From contig NZ_AP022581.1 of NCBI RefSeq assembly GCF_010731535.1, forward strand, positions 2,923,952-2,987,951: a stretch of DNA of 64,000 nt, written 5' to 3'. Shown here piece after piece: positions 45,325-55,638 of the stretch; position 1 is the first letter of the stretch, and each line of letters opens with the position of its first letter. This stretch comes from Mycobacterium lacus. GTDB lineage: Bacteria; Actinomycetota; Actinomycetes; Mycobacteriales; Mycobacteriaceae. The position numbers and the translations under genes are program-made. Below the pieces are notes generated by a model, which made no database searches, was not told the DNA's origin, and worked only from the letters and a program-made list of their open reading frames with translations.

Positions 45325-47136
45325 CTAAGCCAAGTAGCCCGGCGGCAGCGAGTCGAGCATCACCTTGGTCATCCGGACCGCGTATTCCGAGCTGCCACCC
45401 CCGACGATCAGCGATGCGAACGCCAGGTCACCGCGGTACCCGGCGAACCAGGAATGCGATCCGCCCGGAAACTCGGCTTCACCCGTTTTACCTAACACCT
45501 CGCCGCAGCCGGCGATGTCCTTGGCGGTGCCGTTGGTCACCACCAGCCGCATCATCGGTCGCAGGGCGTCGACCATCTTCGGGCTGATCGGCGTGAGGTC
45601 GCCCTGGACAGCGGTCGGGCGGCCCACGATCAGCTGCGGCACCGGGGTCTTGCCGGCCGCGACCGTGGCCGCGGCCAGGGCCATGCCGAACGGGCTGGCC
45701 AGCACCTTGCCCTGGCCAAAGCCGTCCTCGGTGCGCTCGGCCAGGTCCACCGTCGGTGGAACCGACCCGGTCACGGTGGTGATGCCCTGGACTTGATAGT
45801 CGAGGCCAATCCCGTACCGGCTGGCGGCCTGCGTCAGGCCACGAGGCGGCATCCTGCTGCTCAACTCGGCGAACGTGGTGTTGCAGGAGCTGGCGAACGC
45901 ACGTGACATCGGCACCACGCCAAGATCGAATCCGCCGTAGTTGGGGATGGTGCGGTGCCCGATGTCGATGTGGCCCGGACAGCCCAGCATCGTGTTGGGC
46001 GTGGCCATGTCACGCTCGACGGCCGCACCGGCGGTGATCATCTTGAAGGTCGACCCGGGCGGGAACAGGCCGGTGGTGGCGATCGAGCCGTCCGCGTCCG
46101 CCCCGGCGTTCTGCGCGATCGCGAGAATCTCCCCGGTCGACGGCTTGATCACGACGATCATCGCTTTGCCACCGCGGGTGTCCACCGCGCGCTGAGCGGC
46201 GTCTTGCACCGCCCGGTCCAGGGTGATCGAGACCGACGGCGCCGGTATCCCTTCGACCTCGTGCAGCACGGCGACGTCCACGCCGTTCTGGTTGACGCTC
46301 ACCACCCGCCAGCCCGCCTGACCGTCAAGTTGATCGATCACGACCTTCTTCACTTCGCTGATGACGGCCGGCGCGAAATGGGGATCGGTTGGCAACATGT
46401 CGGCCTGGGGTGTGATCACGACGCCGGGTAGTTTTCCAATCGCTGGGAAGACCCTGTCGTTGTCCTCGGGATGCAGGGTGACCAGATCGATCGGCTGGGT
46501 CGCCGAGCTGGCTTGTTCGGCGAGCAACTGCGGGTCGTTCAGCGTGTCGTTAAAGGGATGCAGGACCTCGACCACCGCGTGAGCCGTCGCAATCAGCGCG
46601 GGCCCGGCCGCAGTGGCGTCCAGCGCGTAGTGGTACAGGTAGCCGGGCACCAGCACATCGCTGCCCCCGAGTTCGTTGACCGAGGCGCGGCGCGGCGGGT
46701 CGGCCCGCAGCGCGAACGTCTGATGCTCGCCCAGCTTGGGGTGCAGCCCCGTGGTGGCCCAGCGAACCTGCCAGCGTCCCTCGTCGCGGGACATCTTCAG
46801 CTGGCCGTCGTAGCTCCAGGTCCGGTTCTTGGGCAAATGCCAGGTGAAGCGATACGCGACTATGCCGGTGTCCTCGGCGTATTTCGAGCTGAGCAGCTGC
46901 GCGTCGAGGTGGGTGGCCTGCAGTCCCGACCAGGCCGCGTTGAGCGCTTCACGGGCTTCGTTGGGGTTGTCGCAGAGTTGGGCGGCCGTCGCGATGTCGC
47001 CAACGGCCAACGCCGCGAAGAACTTCTCGGCGGCCGGGCCCGGACCGTCGGGCCGCGGAGTGCAGCCCGGCAGCGCGGAAACCGCGACAAACAGCACACA
47101 CACGGCAGTTGAGGCAAATATTGTTCGAGTTACCAT
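45325..47136 (-). CDS. Penicillin-binding lipoprotein (class B-like transpeptidase)
   Basis: A 603-residue lipoprotein that would cross-link peptidoglycan in the periplasm. The N-terminal signal ends in a lipobox, ALPGC. An NTF2/MecA-N-like domain follows (about residues 35-150), then a dimerisation domain and a transpeptidase domain with SXXK in PPGSTFKM, SXN in SSCN, and KTG in GKTGEAEFPGG. The organisation resembles MecA/PBP2a-type proteins with naturally low beta-lactam affinity. The ATG at 47136 puts the start right at the signal peptide (MVTRTIFAS) and equals the length of Rv2864c. Confidence 0.93.
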   Translation of the reverse strand: MVTRTIFASTAVCVLFVAVSALPGCTPRPDGPGPAAEKFFAALAVGDIATAAQLCDNPNEAREALNAAWSGLQATHLDAQLLSSKYAEDTGIVAYRFTWHLPKNRTWSYDGQLKMSRDEGRWQVRWATTGLHPKLGEHQTFALRADPPRRASVNELGGSDVLVPGYLYHYALDATAAGPALIATAHAVVEVLHPFNDTLNDPQLLAEQASSATQPIDLVTLHPEDNDRVFPAIGKLPGVVITPQADMLPTDPHFAPAVISEVKKVVIDQLDGQAGWRVVSVNQNGVDVAVLHEVEGIPAPSVSITLDRAVQDAAQRAVDTRGGKAMIVVIKPSTGEILAIAQNAGADADGSIATTGLFPPGSTFKMITAGAAVERDMATPNTMLGCPGHIDIGHRTIPNYGGFDLGVVPMSRAFASSCNTTFAELSSRMPPRGLTQAASRYGIGLDYQVQGITTVTGSVPPTVDLAERTEDGFGQGKVLASPFGMALAAATVAAGKTPVPQLIVGRPTAVQGDLTPISPKMVDALRPMMRLVVTNGTAKDIAGCGEVLGKTGEAEFPGGSHSWFAGYRGDLAFASLIVGGGSSEYAVRMTKVMLDSLPPGYLA

Positions 47137-47253
47137 CGTTGCTGATGTTAGAACTGTGACTTGGACATCGGCACCGACACACCGAGACATCTCCAGCCTG
47201 TCGTTACCGTGCTCGCTATTCGCACTTTCGCGCGCTAACTACAGGCTCGCGAC

Positions 47254-48108
47254 TCAGTCCAGGAGCACCGTCGCGAAGGTGCCCACTTCCTTGAACCCGA
47301 CTCGGCTGTACGCGGCGCGGGCCACTGTGTTGAAGCCGTTCACATACAGGCTGGCGATGCGCCCGCTGCCGACTATCACGGCGGCGAGCGTTGCGGTGCC
47401 GGCGGTGCCCAGCCCCAGGCCGCGCCACTCGGGATGCACCCAGACCCCCTGGATCTGCCCGACGCCGGGAGACTGCGATCCCACCTCGGCCTTGAAGACA
47501 ACGTGCCCCTGCTCGAAGCGCGCCCAGGCACGGCCGGCCGAAATGAGGCCAGCCACCCGGCGGCGGTAGCCGCGCCCGCCGTCGCCGAGCCGCGGGTCGA
47601 CGCCCACTTCGCCGATGAACATGTCGACGGCGGCCACCAAGTAGGCGTCCAGTTCCTCCGGCCGAACCTGGCGCACGCCGGGGTCGATCTCGCAACTCGG
47701 GTGGGTAGCCAGCGCCATCAGTGGTTGGTGGTCACGCACATCACGCGCCGGACCCCAGGCCGACTCGAGCCGCTGCCACATCGGCAACACCAGGTCGGCC
47801 CTGCCGACCAACGACGAACACCGCCGCGTCGAGCCCATCGCCGCGTCGGCGAAGGCATTCAAGTCGATCGGACCGCCACGCAGCGGGATGAGGTTGGCAC
47901 CGGCGAAGCACAGCGATTCCTCGGCGCCGCGAAGGGTCCACAGTTCCCCGCCAATCGAATTGGGTTCGATGCCATAGTCCGCTACCCGTGCGGCGACCAT
48001 GCACGAAGCCACCGGGTCGTCGTCAAGTACGCGCCACACGGCGTCGAGATCACGCACCACGGACACCCGTCGCTCGCCGACAAGGCGAAAGATGGGCGGA
48101 GCCGACAT
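47254..48108 (-). CDS. GNAT-family acetyltransferase, two-domain
   Basis: A 284-residue protein. The N-terminal part (to about 150) has DUF4081-like sequence, including MVAARVADYGIEPNSIGGELW. The C-terminal GNAT domain has GQIQGVWVHPEWRGLGLGTA, the acetyl-CoA loop, and RAAYSRVGFKEVGTFATVLLD as the end. The substrate is unknown. Orthologue of Rv2867c, equal in length. In M. tuberculosis relFG (Rv2865-Rv2866) separates it from the penicillin-binding lipoprotein; here only 117 bp do. Confidence 0.9.
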   Translation of the reverse strand: MSAPPIFRLVGERRVSVVRDLDAVWRVLDDDPVASCMVAARVADYGIEPNSIGGELWTLRGAEESLCFAGANLIPLRGGPIDLNAFADAAMGSTRRCSSLVGRADLVLPMWQRLESAWGPARDVRDHQPLMALATHPSCEIDPGVRQVRPEELDAYLVAAVDMFIGEVGVDPRLGDGGRGYRRRVAGLISAGRAWARFEQGHVVFKAEVGSQSPGVGQIQGVWVHPEWRGLGLGTAGTATLAAVIVGSGRIASLYVNGFNTVARAAYSRVGFKEVGTFATVLLD

Positions 48109-48189
48109 CTGAAGAACTCTCTGGGTTAGAACTCTTTGGATTAGAAATCTATGCGGGCGCGAACTGACGGCCTGGAGGATTGGCCACTA

Positions 48190-49353
48190 TCAGCTTACGG
48201 TCACAATAGGCGAACCGCTGGCTGTCGCGCCCGGATCGTTGTCGCTCATTTCCGACGCGATCCGCATCGCCTCCTCGATCAGCGTCTCGACGATCTGGGC
48301 TTCGGGCACGGTCTTGATCACTTCACCGCGAACAAAGATCTGCCCTTTGCCGTTGCCCGACGCGACGCCCAGGTCGGCCTCGCGCGCCTCACCCGGGCCG
48401 TTTACGACGCACCCCATCACGGCCACCCGCAACGGCACCTCGAGGCCGTCCAGCCCGGCGGTCACCTCGTTGGCCAGGGTGTAGACGTCGACCTGCGCGC
48501 GTCCGCACGACGGGCAGGACACGATTTCCAACGAACGCGGCCGCAGGTTCAGCGACTCGAGAATCTGGTTGCCGACCTTGACTTCTTCGACGGGCGGGGC
48601 CGACAACGACACCCGGATGGTGTCACCGATGCCCCGCGACAGCAGGGCACCGAACGCGACGGCCGACTTGATGGTGCCCTGGAAGGCGGGGCCGGCCTCG
48701 GTGACCCCGAGGTGCAGCGGGTAGTCGCACTGGGCGGCCAGCTGCTCGTATGCGGCGACCATCACCACCGGGTCGTTGTGCTTGACGCTGATCTTGATGT
48801 TGCCGAAGCCGTGCTCCTCGAACAGCGAGGCCTCCCACAGCGCCGACTCGACCAGGGCTTCCGGCGTGGCCTTGCCGTACTTGGCCATGAACCGCTTGTC
48901 CAGTGAGCCGGCGTTGACACCGATGCGGATCGGGATGCCCGCCTCGCCGGCGGCCTTGGCGACCTCGCCGACCCGCCCGTCGAATTCCTTGATGTTGCCC
49001 GGGTTTACCCGCACCGCGGCGCATCCGGCGTCGATGGCGGCGAAGATGTATTTCGGTTGGAAGTGGATGTCGGCGATCACCGGGATCTGGCTGTGCCGGG
49101 AGATCTCGGCCAGCGCGTCGGCGTCCTCCTGACGCGGGCACGCCACCCGCACGATGTCGCAGCCGGCCGCGGTCAACTCGGCGATCTGCTGCAGCGTGGC
49201 ATTGATGTCGTGGGTTTTGGTGGTGCACATCGACTGCACCGAGATCGGGTGGTCGCTTCCCACCCCGACGTTGCCGACCATCAGCTGACGCGTGGCGCGC
49301 CGGGGGGACAGCGTGGGTGCCGGCGGCTGCGGCATGCCTAGGCCAATGGTCAC
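48190..49353 (-). CDS. ispG: 4-hydroxy-3-methylbut-2-enyl diphosphate synthase
   Basis: Converts methylerythritol cyclodiphosphate to HMBPP, a late step of the non-mevalonate isoprenoid pathway. The 387-residue enzyme has a TIM-barrel N-terminal part ([25 protein letters not shown]) and a C-terminal [4Fe-4S] domain with ligands in [12 protein letters not shown] and [14 protein letters not shown]. It lies 10 bp downstream of rip1, with dxr beyond, so two MEP-pathway genes flank the protease. Matches M. tuberculosis GcpE (Rv2868c). Confidence 0.96.
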   Translation of the reverse strand: MTIGLGMPQPPAPTLSPRRATRQLMVGNVGVGSDHPISVQSMCTTKTHDINATLQQIAELTAAGCDIVRVACPRQEDADALAEISRHSQIPVIADIHFQPKYIFAAIDAGCAAVRVNPGNIKEFDGRVGEVAKAAGEAGIPIRIGVNAGSLDKRFMAKYGKATPEALVESALWEASLFEEHGFGNIKISVKHNDPVVMVAAYEQLAAQCDYPLHLGVTEAGPAFQGTIKSAVAFGALLSRGIGDTIRVSLSAPPVEEVKVGNQILESLNLRPRSLEIVSCPSCGRAQVDVYTLANEVTAGLDGLEVPLRVAVMGCVVNGPGEAREADLGVASGNGKGQIFVRGEVIKTVPEAQIVETLIEEAMRIASEMSDNDPGATASGSPIVTVS

Positions 49354-49363
49354 TGTTAACCCC

Positions 49364-50578
49364 TTACTGGAAGAGCCGGATTGGGTTGACCAGGTCGGCG
49401 GTGACGGTCAACAGCATGTAGCCGACGACTAAGGCCAGAACCACATACGTCGCGGGCATGAGCTTGAGGTAGTTCACCGGCGCGGCGGCCACCTTGCCCC
49501 GGGCGAACCGGATCGTGTTGCGGATCTTCTCGAACACCGCGACGGCAATGTGGCCGCCGTCGAACGGCAACAACGGCAGCAGGTTGATGGCGCCCAGAAT
49601 GAGATTCAACTGGGCGAGGAAGAACCAGAACGCCACCCAGAGCCCATGGTCGACGGTGTCGCCGCCGATGATGCTGGCCCCGACCACGCTCATCGGGGTC
49701 TGCGGGTCACGCTGTCCGCCGCCGATGGCGTGCACCAGCGCGCCGACCTTGGTCGGGATCGCCACGAGTGCCTTGCCCACCTCACGGGCAAGGTCGGCGG
49801 TGAAGACGAAGGTGCCCGGCACCGCGGAGATCACGGTGTACTGCTTCGGCCCGACGTGGGCAGCGCCGACCCCGATCGCGCCCACCGTGGCCGGCTCGGG
49901 CTGACCACCTCGCCCGTGGCTGACGAAGCGCTGGGTGACGGCGACGTCGACATAGGTGCTGAGTGTGGTGCCGTTGCGCTCGACGACGATCGGAACGGTG
50001 CCGTGCAATTTGCGCACCGCGGCGGCCATGTCGTCGAAGCTGGACACCGGGGTGTCACCGACCTTGACGACGACGTCACCGGCGCGGATTCCGGCCAGCG
50101 CCGCCGGGCCGGGACCGGTGCACTTGCCGAGGTTGCCCGGACTGACTTCCTGTGCGACACAGCCAGTTTCGCCAATGACGGCCCTGGTCGGCGGATGCAG
50201 GTTCGGCAACCCCCAGATCACGGCGATGGCATAGATGAGCACCAGGCAGATGACAAAGTTCATCGCGGGCCCGGCGAACAGCACCGCAACGCGCTTCCAC
50301 GTCGACTGCTTGTACATCGCGCGGTCACGTTCGTCGGCCGCAAGGTCCTCGACCGGCGTCATACCGGCGATGTCGCAGAAGCCGCCCAGCGGTATGGCCT
50401 TGACACCGTACTCCGTCTCGCCGCGCCGGGTCGACCACAGTGTCGGCCCGAAGCCGACGAAATAGCGACGCACTTTCATGCCGGTGGCCCGCGCGACCCA
50501 CATGTGGCCGCATTCGTGCAGGGCCACCGAGATCAGGATGGCCAGCGCGAACAGCACTATGCCGACTATGAACATCAT
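49364..50578 (-). CDS. rip1: Site-2 intramembrane zinc metalloprotease Rip1
   Basis: Cuts anti-sigma factors inside the membrane. The 404-residue protein begins at the ATG pair [10 protein letters not shown]; helix 1 carries the zinc motif HECGH (residues 21-25). A PDZ domain in the middle has [15 protein letters not shown], and the third catalytic ligand is in [12 protein letters not shown] near the C-terminus. M. tuberculosis Rip1 (Rv2869c) cleaves anti-sigma factors including RskA, the SigK regulator, and SigK-type promoters occur a few kilobases away. ATG 50578 gives the M. tuberculosis length; an upstream start at 50602 is possible. Confidence 0.93.
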   Translation of the reverse strand: MMFIVGIVLFALAILISVALHECGHMWVARATGMKVRRYFVGFGPTLWSTRRGETEYGVKAIPLGGFCDIAGMTPVEDLAADERDRAMYKQSTWKRVAVLFAGPAMNFVICLVLIYAIAVIWGLPNLHPPTRAVIGETGCVAQEVSPGNLGKCTGPGPAALAGIRAGDVVVKVGDTPVSSFDDMAAAVRKLHGTVPIVVERNGTTLSTYVDVAVTQRFVSHGRGGQPEPATVGAIGVGAAHVGPKQYTVISAVPGTFVFTADLAREVGKALVAIPTKVGALVHAIGGGQRDPQTPMSVVGASIIGGDTVDHGLWVAFWFFLAQLNLILGAINLLPLLPFDGGHIAVAVFEKIRNTIRFARGKVAAAPVNYLKLMPATYVVLALVVGYMLLTVTADLVNPIRLFQ

Positions 50579-50598
50579 CAGGTGCGTCAGGACCTTTC

Positions 50599-51828
50599 TC
50601 AAGTCGATGCGTGTCGACCCCCAGCGCCCGGCTTCGCCGCGGTTACGATCGCCACGGAATCCATTCCGGATACCGCGCGCCGCGCTCGCTCACGGGCCCA
50701 GCGCTGCGCCTCGAGTACGTCATCCACGGTAGCGGGTACCTCGCCCCATTGGGGGGCCCATTGGTCGGCGGCATGCAACACCTCGGCGATGGTGCCGACG
50801 ATGGCCGGGAAGCCGATCCGGCCCGCAAGGAACGCCGCCGCCGCCTCCTCGTTGGCCGCGTTGTAGACGGCGGTCATGCAGCCGCCGGCCCGGCCGGCCT
50901 GCCGGGCCAGCTCGACGGCGGGAAAAACGTCGGTATCCAGCGGCTCAAATTCCCAGGTCTGCGGGGTATGGAAATCACAACAGGTGGCCGCCGCGGGCAC
51001 CCGCCGCGGCCAGCCCAGCGCCAACGAAATGGGCAGTTTCATGTCCGGGGGGCTGGCCTGGGCGATCGTCGAGCCGTCGATGAAGGTGACCATCGAATGA
51101 ACGATCGACTGGGGGTGCACCACCACCTCGATGCGGTCGTAATCGATGCCGAACAGCAGGTGGGTCTCGATGAGTTCGAGCCCCTTGTTGACCAGCGACG
51201 CCGAGTTCAGCGTGTTCATCGGCCCCATCGACCAGGTCGGGTGCGCGCCGGCCTGCTCGGGGGTGACGCGCTCGAGGTCCGCGGCGGACCAGCCCCGAAA
51301 TGGCCCGCCCGAGGCGGTCAGCACCAGCTTGGCGACTTCGTCGGCGCGACCGCCGCGCAGGCACTGGGCCAGCGCGGAGTGCTCGGAGTCGACGGGCACG
51401 ATCTGGCCCGGCCGCGCGGCCCGCAGCACCAATGAACCCCCGGCAACCAGCGATTCCTTGTTGGCCAGGGCCAGCCGGGCTCCCGAGGCGAGCGCAGCCA
51501 ACGTCGGTCGCAGGCCCAACGCCCCGACGAGCGCATTGAGGACGACGTCGGCCTCGGTCTCCTCGATCAGCCGGGTGACCGCATCGGGCCCGCGGTACGG
51601 GACATCGCCGATCAGCTCGGCCGCGTGATTGTCGGTGACGGCGATGTTGGTGACCCCGGTCTCGGCGCGCTGCCGCAGCAGCGTGTCCACGCGCGCACCG
51701 CCCGCCGCCAAGCCGACAACCTCGAAGCGGTCCGGATTATCGGCGATCACCTCCAGCGCCTGGGTGCCGATCGAACCGGTACAGCCCAGCACCAGCACAC
51801 GCAGGCGCCCGTCGGCGGGGTTAGTCAC
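50599..51828 (-). CDS. dxr: 1-deoxy-D-xylulose 5-phosphate reductoisomerase
   Basis: Second enzyme of the MEP isoprenoid pathway, NADPH-dependent. The 409-residue protein has [16 protein letters not shown] (NADPH), [20 protein letters not shown] (metal ligands), SASGGPFR-like [12 protein letters not shown], and [26 protein letters not shown] 51828 is used because [15 protein letters not shown] follows the M. tuberculosis Dxr start. It is the fosmidomycin target. vapBC43 lies upstream in M. tuberculosis but not here. Confidence 0.95.
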   Translation of the reverse strand: MTNPADGRLRVLVLGCTGSIGTQALEVIADNPDRFEVVGLAAGGARVDTLLRQRAETGVTNIAVTDNHAAELIGDVPYRGPDAVTRLIEETEADVVLNALVGALGLRPTLAALASGARLALANKESLVAGGSLVLRAARPGQIVPVDSEHSALAQCLRGGRADEVAKLVLTASGGPFRGWSAADLERVTPEQAGAHPTWSMGPMNTLNSASLVNKGLELIETHLLFGIDYDRIEVVVHPQSIVHSMVTFIDGSTIAQASPPDMKLPISLALGWPRRVPAAATCCDFHTPQTWEFEPLDTDVFPAVELARQAGRAGGCMTAVYNAANEEAAAAFLAGRIGFPAIVGTIAEVLHAADQWAPQWGEVPATVDDVLEAQRWARERARRAVSGMDSVAIVTAAKPGAGGRHAST

Positions 51829-51902
51829 CCATACATTGTGCCGCCTGCGAAGCGGCGCGCGTGCCCGCGTGTCGCCTTTTCCTCGCCGGTTCGGGGCCCG
51901 GC

Positions 51903-51929
51903 CCATCCATGACCCCCGTGAGTCCGAAT
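51903..51929 (+). promoter_or_regulatory. SigK-type promoter of mpt83
   Basis: CCATCC (51903-51908), 15 bp, CCGAAT (51924-51929). The boxes match the SigK consensus that I recall for mpt70/mpt83. The start codon lies 86 bp further on. Confidence 0.7.
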
Positions 51930-52015
51930 CACTCGTGTACGGCCGGATGGATGGCGGAAATCGTCGTTTCAAAGGCCGTCACTAGCACCGTCAGTAGCAA
52001 AGGAATCGAATCGCG

Positions 52016-52681
52016 ATGATGAACATGCAGGCCAAGACCGTCGCGGCGGCAAGCCTCGCCGCGCTCGCGATCGCGGGTTTAGCGGGGTGTTCCAGCACGA
52101 AGCCCGCGTCGCAAGGCACCACCACCCCACAACCCGCGACCAGCATGGCGGCACCCACCATGCCGTCGACGATGGCGGACCCCGCGGCCGACCTGATAGG
52201 TCCCGGGTGCGCGGAATACGCGGCGCAGAATCCCAGCGGCCCCGGGTCGGTGGCCGGGATGGCGGCCGACCCGGTCGCGACCGCGGCATCGAACAACCCG
52301 CAGCTGAGCACGCTGACCGCCGCGTTGTCGGGCAAGCTGAACCCGGACGTGAACCTGGTCGACACCCTCAACAGCGGCCAGTACACGGTTTTCGCGCCCA
52401 CGAATGCCGCATTCGACAAGCTTCCCGCGGCCACCATCGACCAACTCAAGACCGACTCCAAGCTGCTGAGCAGCATCTTGACCTACCACGTGGTGGCTGG
52501 TCAGGCGAGCCCCAGCAAGATCGACGGCACCCACAAGACCCTGCAGGGTGCCGACGTGACGGTGATGGGCACCGGCAACGCGCTCACGGTCAACAACGCC
52601 GGCCTGGTCTGCGGCGGGGTACATACCGCCAACGCGACGGTGTACATGATCGACACCGTGCTGATGCCTCCGGGGCAGTAG
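52016..52681 (+). CDS. mpt83: Lipoprotein MPT83, FAS1 domain
   Basis: A 221-residue cell-surface lipoprotein. The signal peptide ends in a lipobox with Cys25 (GLAGC), followed by a threonine/proline-rich linker and one fasciclin (FAS1) domain (about 85-220) with [20 protein letters not shown] and [10 protein letters not shown] motifs. In M. tuberculosis and M. bovis the orthologue (Rv2873) is a glycosylated immunodominant antigen. It is a paralogue of mpt70 downstream, with the same [14 protein letters not shown] ending. A strong hairpin follows the stop codon. Confidence 0.95.
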   Translation: MMNMQAKTVAAASLAALAIAGLAGCSSTKPASQGTTTPQPATSMAAPTMPSTMADPAADLIGPGCAEYAAQNPSGPGSVAGMAADPVATAASNNPQLSTLTAALSGKLNPDVNLVDTLNSGQYTVFAPTNAAFDKLPAATIDQLKTDSKLLSSILTYHVVAGQASPSKIDGTHKTLQGADVTVMGTGNALTVNNAGLVCGGVHTANATVYMIDTVLMPPGQ

Positions 52682-52697
52682 CGCTGGTTTCGCATCA

Positions 52698-52732
52698 CGG
52701 CAAGGTGGCCCGGTCCGCGGGCTACCTTGCCG
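52698..52732 (+). terminator. Intrinsic-type hairpin after mpt83
   Basis: CGGCAAGGTGGCCCG pairs with GCGGGCTACCTTGCCG around a short loop, starting 17 bp after the mpt83 stop. It is GC-rich and lacks a long U-tract, as usual in mycobacteria. It separates mpt83 from the dipZ promoter. Confidence 0.7.
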
Positions 52733-52774
52733 TCTTCGTGTGTTCGGTGGGGTAAAACTCGTTGCCGCCGTGGC

Positions 52775-52801
52775 CAATCCATGAGCGCGGCGGCAACGAA
52801 T
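52775..52801 (+). promoter_or_regulatory. SigK-type promoter of dipZ
   Basis: CAATCC (52775-52780), 15 bp, ACGAAT (52796-52801). The dipZ GTG begins 8 bp after the -10 box, so the transcript would be leaderless. Confidence 0.6.
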
Positions 52802-52808
52802 AGCAGAC

Positions 52809-54560
52809 GTGTTGACCCTCGCATTAGTGGGCTTCCTCGGAGGCCTCATCACCGGAATATCACCATGCATCCTGCCCGTCCTACCAGTGATCTTCTTCTC
52901 CGGCGCGCAGAGCACCGGCACTGGAACTGCCGCGAAATCCGAAGGAGCAGTGGCGGTCAAGCCGAAACGCACACTGTCAGCCACCTTGCGCCCCTACCGG
53001 GTGATCGGCGGTCTGGTGCTCAGCTTCAGCGTGGTCACCCTGCTCGGCTCGGCGTTGCTGTCGGTGCTGCACCTGCCGCAGGACGCGATCCGCTGGGTTG
53101 CGCTGGTCGCGTTGGTGGCGATCGGCATCGGTCTCATATTTCCGCGCTTCGAACAGCTGCTGGAAAAGCCGTTCTCCCGGATTCCGCAGAGGCAAGTCGG
53201 CACTCGTGGTAACGGTTTCGGACTGGGCCTGGCGCTGGGTGTGCTCTACGTCCCCTGCGCGGGTCCGGTGCTGGCCGCGATCGTCGTCGCCGGCGCCACT
53301 GCCACCATCGGCGTGGGAACGATCGTGCTCACCGCCGCGTTCGCCATCGGGGCCGCGTTGCCGTTGCTGTTCTTCGCGCTGGCCGGCCAACGGATAGCCG
53401 AGCGGGTGAACGCGTTTCGGCGCCGCCAGCGCGAGATCCGAATCGGCGCGGGCATCGTGACGATTCTGCTCGCGGTTGCGCTGGTGTTCGACCTGCCGGC
53501 GGCCCTGCAGCGTGCCATTCCGGACTACACCGCGCCGCTGCAAGACAGGGTCGGCAGTTCTGAGGCGATACGGCAAAAGCTGAATCTCGGCGGCATTGTC
53601 AACGACCAGAATGCGCAGCTGTCGAACTGCAGCAATGGAGCCACGCAACTCGAAAACTGCGGCACTGCACCAGATCTCAAGGGAATCACCGGCTGGCTCA
53701 ACACACCCAGCGGCAAACCGATCGCTCTGAACTCGTTGCGCGGCAAAGTCGTGCTGGTCGACTTCTGGGCCTATTCCTGCATCAACTGCCAACGGGCCAT
53801 CCCGCATGTCGTCGGCTGGTACCAGGCGTATAAGGACAGCGGTTTCGAGGTCATCGGCGTGCATACCCCCGAGTACGCGTTCGAAAAAGTCCCGGGCAAC
53901 GTGGCCAAAGGCGCGGCCGATCTGGGCATCACGTATCCGATTGCGCTGGACGACAACTACTCAACGTGGACGAACTACCGCAACCGGTACTGGCCCGCGG
54001 AATATCTGATCGACGCCAACGGCACGGTGCGGCACATCAAGTTCGGCGAAGGCGATTACAACGGCACCGAGACACTGATCAGGCGGTTGCTCACCGATGC
54101 CAAGCCCGGCCTCAAGCTGCCCCGGCCCGTAGGGGCAGACGCCGCGCCCGACCTTACCCCGCAGACCACGCTTACCCCGGAGACCTACTTCGGGGTCGGC
54201 AAGGTGGTCAACTACGGCGGGGACGGCGCGTACGACGAGGGGTCGGCAACGTTCAGCTACCCGCCGGCTCTGGCTGCCGACAAATTCGCGCTGAGTGGCC
54301 CGTGGTCGCTGGATTATCAAGGCGCGACGCCCGATGGCGACAACTCCACGATCAGACTCAACTTCCACGCCAAGAACGTCTACATCGTTGTCGGCGGGAC
54401 CGGGACTGTGACCGTGGTGCGTGACGGAAAGTCAGCCACGCTGCCCATCGGCGGGGCACCGACCGCTCACGAGATCGTCGCCGGCGATCAGCCGATGTCC
54501 GGAATGCTGGAAGTGCGGCCCAGCAAGGGGTTACAGGTCTACTCCTTCACCTACGGCTGA
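52809..54560 (+). CDS. dipZ: DipZ: CcdA-like membrane domain fused to thioredoxin-like domain
   Basis: Moves reducing power from the cytoplasm to the periplasm. The 583-residue protein has an N-terminal CcdA/DsbD-like membrane part (to about 235) with cysteines in [10 protein letters not shown] and [11 protein letters not shown] periplasmic thioredoxin-like domain follows (about 275-420) with the redox pair in [11 protein letters not shown], and a C-terminal beta-rich domain ([14 protein letters not shown] onward). The M. tuberculosis annotation (Rv2874) has a long N-terminal extension; here the promoter position supports starting at GTG 52809. It lies between the antigens mpt83 and mpt70. 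Confidence 0.93.
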   Translation: MLTLALVGFLGGLITGISPCILPVLPVIFFSGAQSTGTGTAAKSEGAVAVKPKRTLSATLRPYRVIGGLVLSFSVVTLLGSALLSVLHLPQDAIRWVALVALVAIGIGLIFPRFEQLLEKPFSRIPQRQVGTRGNGFGLGLALGVLYVPCAGPVLAAIVVAGATATIGVGTIVLTAAFAIGAALPLLFFALAGQRIAERVNAFRRRQREIRIGAGIVTILLAVALVFDLPAALQRAIPDYTAPLQDRVGSSEAIRQKLNLGGIVNDQNAQLSNCSNGATQLENCGTAPDLKGITGWLNTPSGKPIALNSLRGKVVLVDFWAYSCINCQRAIPHVVGWYQAYKDSGFEVIGVHTPEYAFEKVPGNVAKGAADLGITYPIALDDNYSTWTNYRNRYWPAEYLIDANGTVRHIKFGEGDYNGTETLIRRLLTDAKPGLKLPRPVGADAAPDLTPQTTLTPETYFGVGKVVNYGGDGAYDEGSATFSYPPALAADKFALSGPWSLDYQGATPDGDNSTIRLNFHAKNVYIVVGGTGTVTVVRDGKSATLPIGGAPTAHEIVAGDQPMSGMLEVRPSKGLQVYSFTYG

Positions 54561-54582
54561 CCCAGCGATCTTGCGGCGGCGC

Positions 54583-54609
54583 CAATCCAAGTGCCGTCTG
54601 GCTCCGAAT
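54583..54609 (+). promoter_or_regulatory. SigK-type promoter of mpt70
   Basis: CAATCC (54583-54588), 15 bp, CCGAAT (54604-54609), 66 bp before the mpt70 ATG and just after the dipZ stop. Same spacing as the two other copies. Confidence 0.7.
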
Positions 54610-54674
54610 CCATTGTGTCAGAGAAAAATTGGGCGGTACTCATCCGCCTCATCGATTACGAGGAGTACACGGCA

Positions 54675-55265
54675 ATGAAATTCCACGACAAGGCGGTAGC
54701 GGCAACGACTTTCGCGGCCGCGGCAATAGGTTTCGCGGTGGCCGCCAGCCCGCTGGCAGCGGCCGCGCCCACATCCAATTTGGTCGGACCCGGTTGCCAG
54801 GCCTACGCGCAACAGGTACCCACTGGACCGGGTTCGGTGGCCGGGATGGCGACGGACCCGGTCGCCGTGGCGGCGTCGAACAACCCGCAGCTGACCACGC
54901 TGACCGCGGCGGTCTCCGGCAAGCTCAACCCCAAGGTGAACCTGGTGGACACCCTCAACGGCGGCCAGTTCACGGTATTCGCTCCCACCGATCAGGCGTT
55001 TGGCAAGCTCGACGCTGCCACCATCGAATCGCTGAAAACCAATGCGCCGCTCCTGAATAAGATCCTTACCTACCATGTGGTTTCCGGGCAGCTGAGCCCG
55101 GCACAAGTCGGTGGCGCACACAACACCGTCGAGGGTGCCCCGGTGACCGTGGCGGGATCGGGTGACAGCCTGAAGGTGAACAACGCCTCGGTCGTCTGCG
55201 GTGGCGTGCAGACCGCGAACGCGACGGTGTACATGATCGACACCGTGCTGATGCCGCCCATGTAA
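54675..55265 (+). CDS. mpt70: Secreted antigen MPT70, FAS1 domain
   Basis: A 196-residue exported protein. A Sec signal peptide of about 30 residues ends near [10 protein letters not shown], with no lipobox. The mature part is one FAS1 domain with [30 protein letters not shown] and a disulfide-forming cysteine pair (GPGCQAY and VVCGGVQ). ATG 54675 follows GAGGAG by 8 bp; the open frame further upstream is not part of the signal peptide. Orthologue of Rv2875, a soluble paralogue of MPT83. Confidence 0.95.
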   Translation: MKFHDKAVAATTFAAAAIGFAVAASPLAAAAPTSNLVGPGCQAYAQQVPTGPGSVAGMATDPVAVAASNNPQLTTLTAAVSGKLNPKVNLVDTLNGGQFTVFAPTDQAFGKLDAATIESLKTNAPLLNKILTYHVVSGQLSPAQVGGAHNTVEGAPVTVAGSGDSLKVNNASVVCGGVQTANATVYMIDTVLMPPM

Positions 55266-55358
55266 TTGCCACGCGGCTCGCCAGAACCGGGTGTGCCAGA
55301 ATGTCGGGAGATTTGCAAACCCTGTCGATCAGGGGCCAGACCAACCGGAGGGATCGCC

Positions 55359-55613
55359 GTGGCCAGTACCGAGGTGGAGCAGTTCACCGGCGTCGACATA
55401 GCTGAGGTGCCGTCCGCACACTGGGGATGGAGCGCAATCAATCACCGCACCTGGCACATCACCGGTCTGTGTGCCTTCGGCTTCCTGCTGGCGATGCTGC
55501 GCGGCAACCACGTCGGCCATGTCGAGAACTGGTTCCTGATCGGGTTCGCCGCACTCGTGCTCATCGTCCTGGTACGCGACCTGTGGGGGCGGCGGCGCGG
55601 CTGGATCAGGTAG
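55359..55613 (+). CDS. Small two-helix membrane protein, DUF2631
   Basis: An 84-residue membrane protein. It starts at GTG 55359 with GGAGGG 6 bp upstream. The N-terminal 30 residues include [17 protein letters not shown], followed by two transmembrane helices ([16 protein letters not shown] and [16 protein letters not shown]) and a basic end [12 protein letters not shown]. This layout is the actinobacterial DUF2631 family; M. tuberculosis Rv2876 is the orthologue. Function is unknown. Linkage to dipZ/mpt70 and the CcdA-like gene suggests membrane redox or export, as inference only. Confidence 0.82.
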   Translation: MASTEVEQFTGVDIAEVPSAHWGWSAINHRTWHITGLCAFGFLLAMLRGNHVGHVENWFLIGFAALVLIVLVRDLWGRRRGWIR

Positions 55614-55638
55614 CCGCGCCGGGTCGGGGACAAGCCAG

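Noticed and set aside
44903..45325. GTG-started minus-strand frame (VAGYVNPFNPF...) between the penicillin-binding lipoprotein and the DUF1707 gene
   Set aside because: The first 50 codons look protein-like and the GTG abuts the upstream stop, but the frame runs out of register into the DUF1707 gene and I know no family; kept only as a possible small or decayed ORF.
49550..50866. 438-codon plus-strand frame opposite rip1 and dxr
   Set aside because: Crosses two genuine genes on the other strand and has no recognisable domain.
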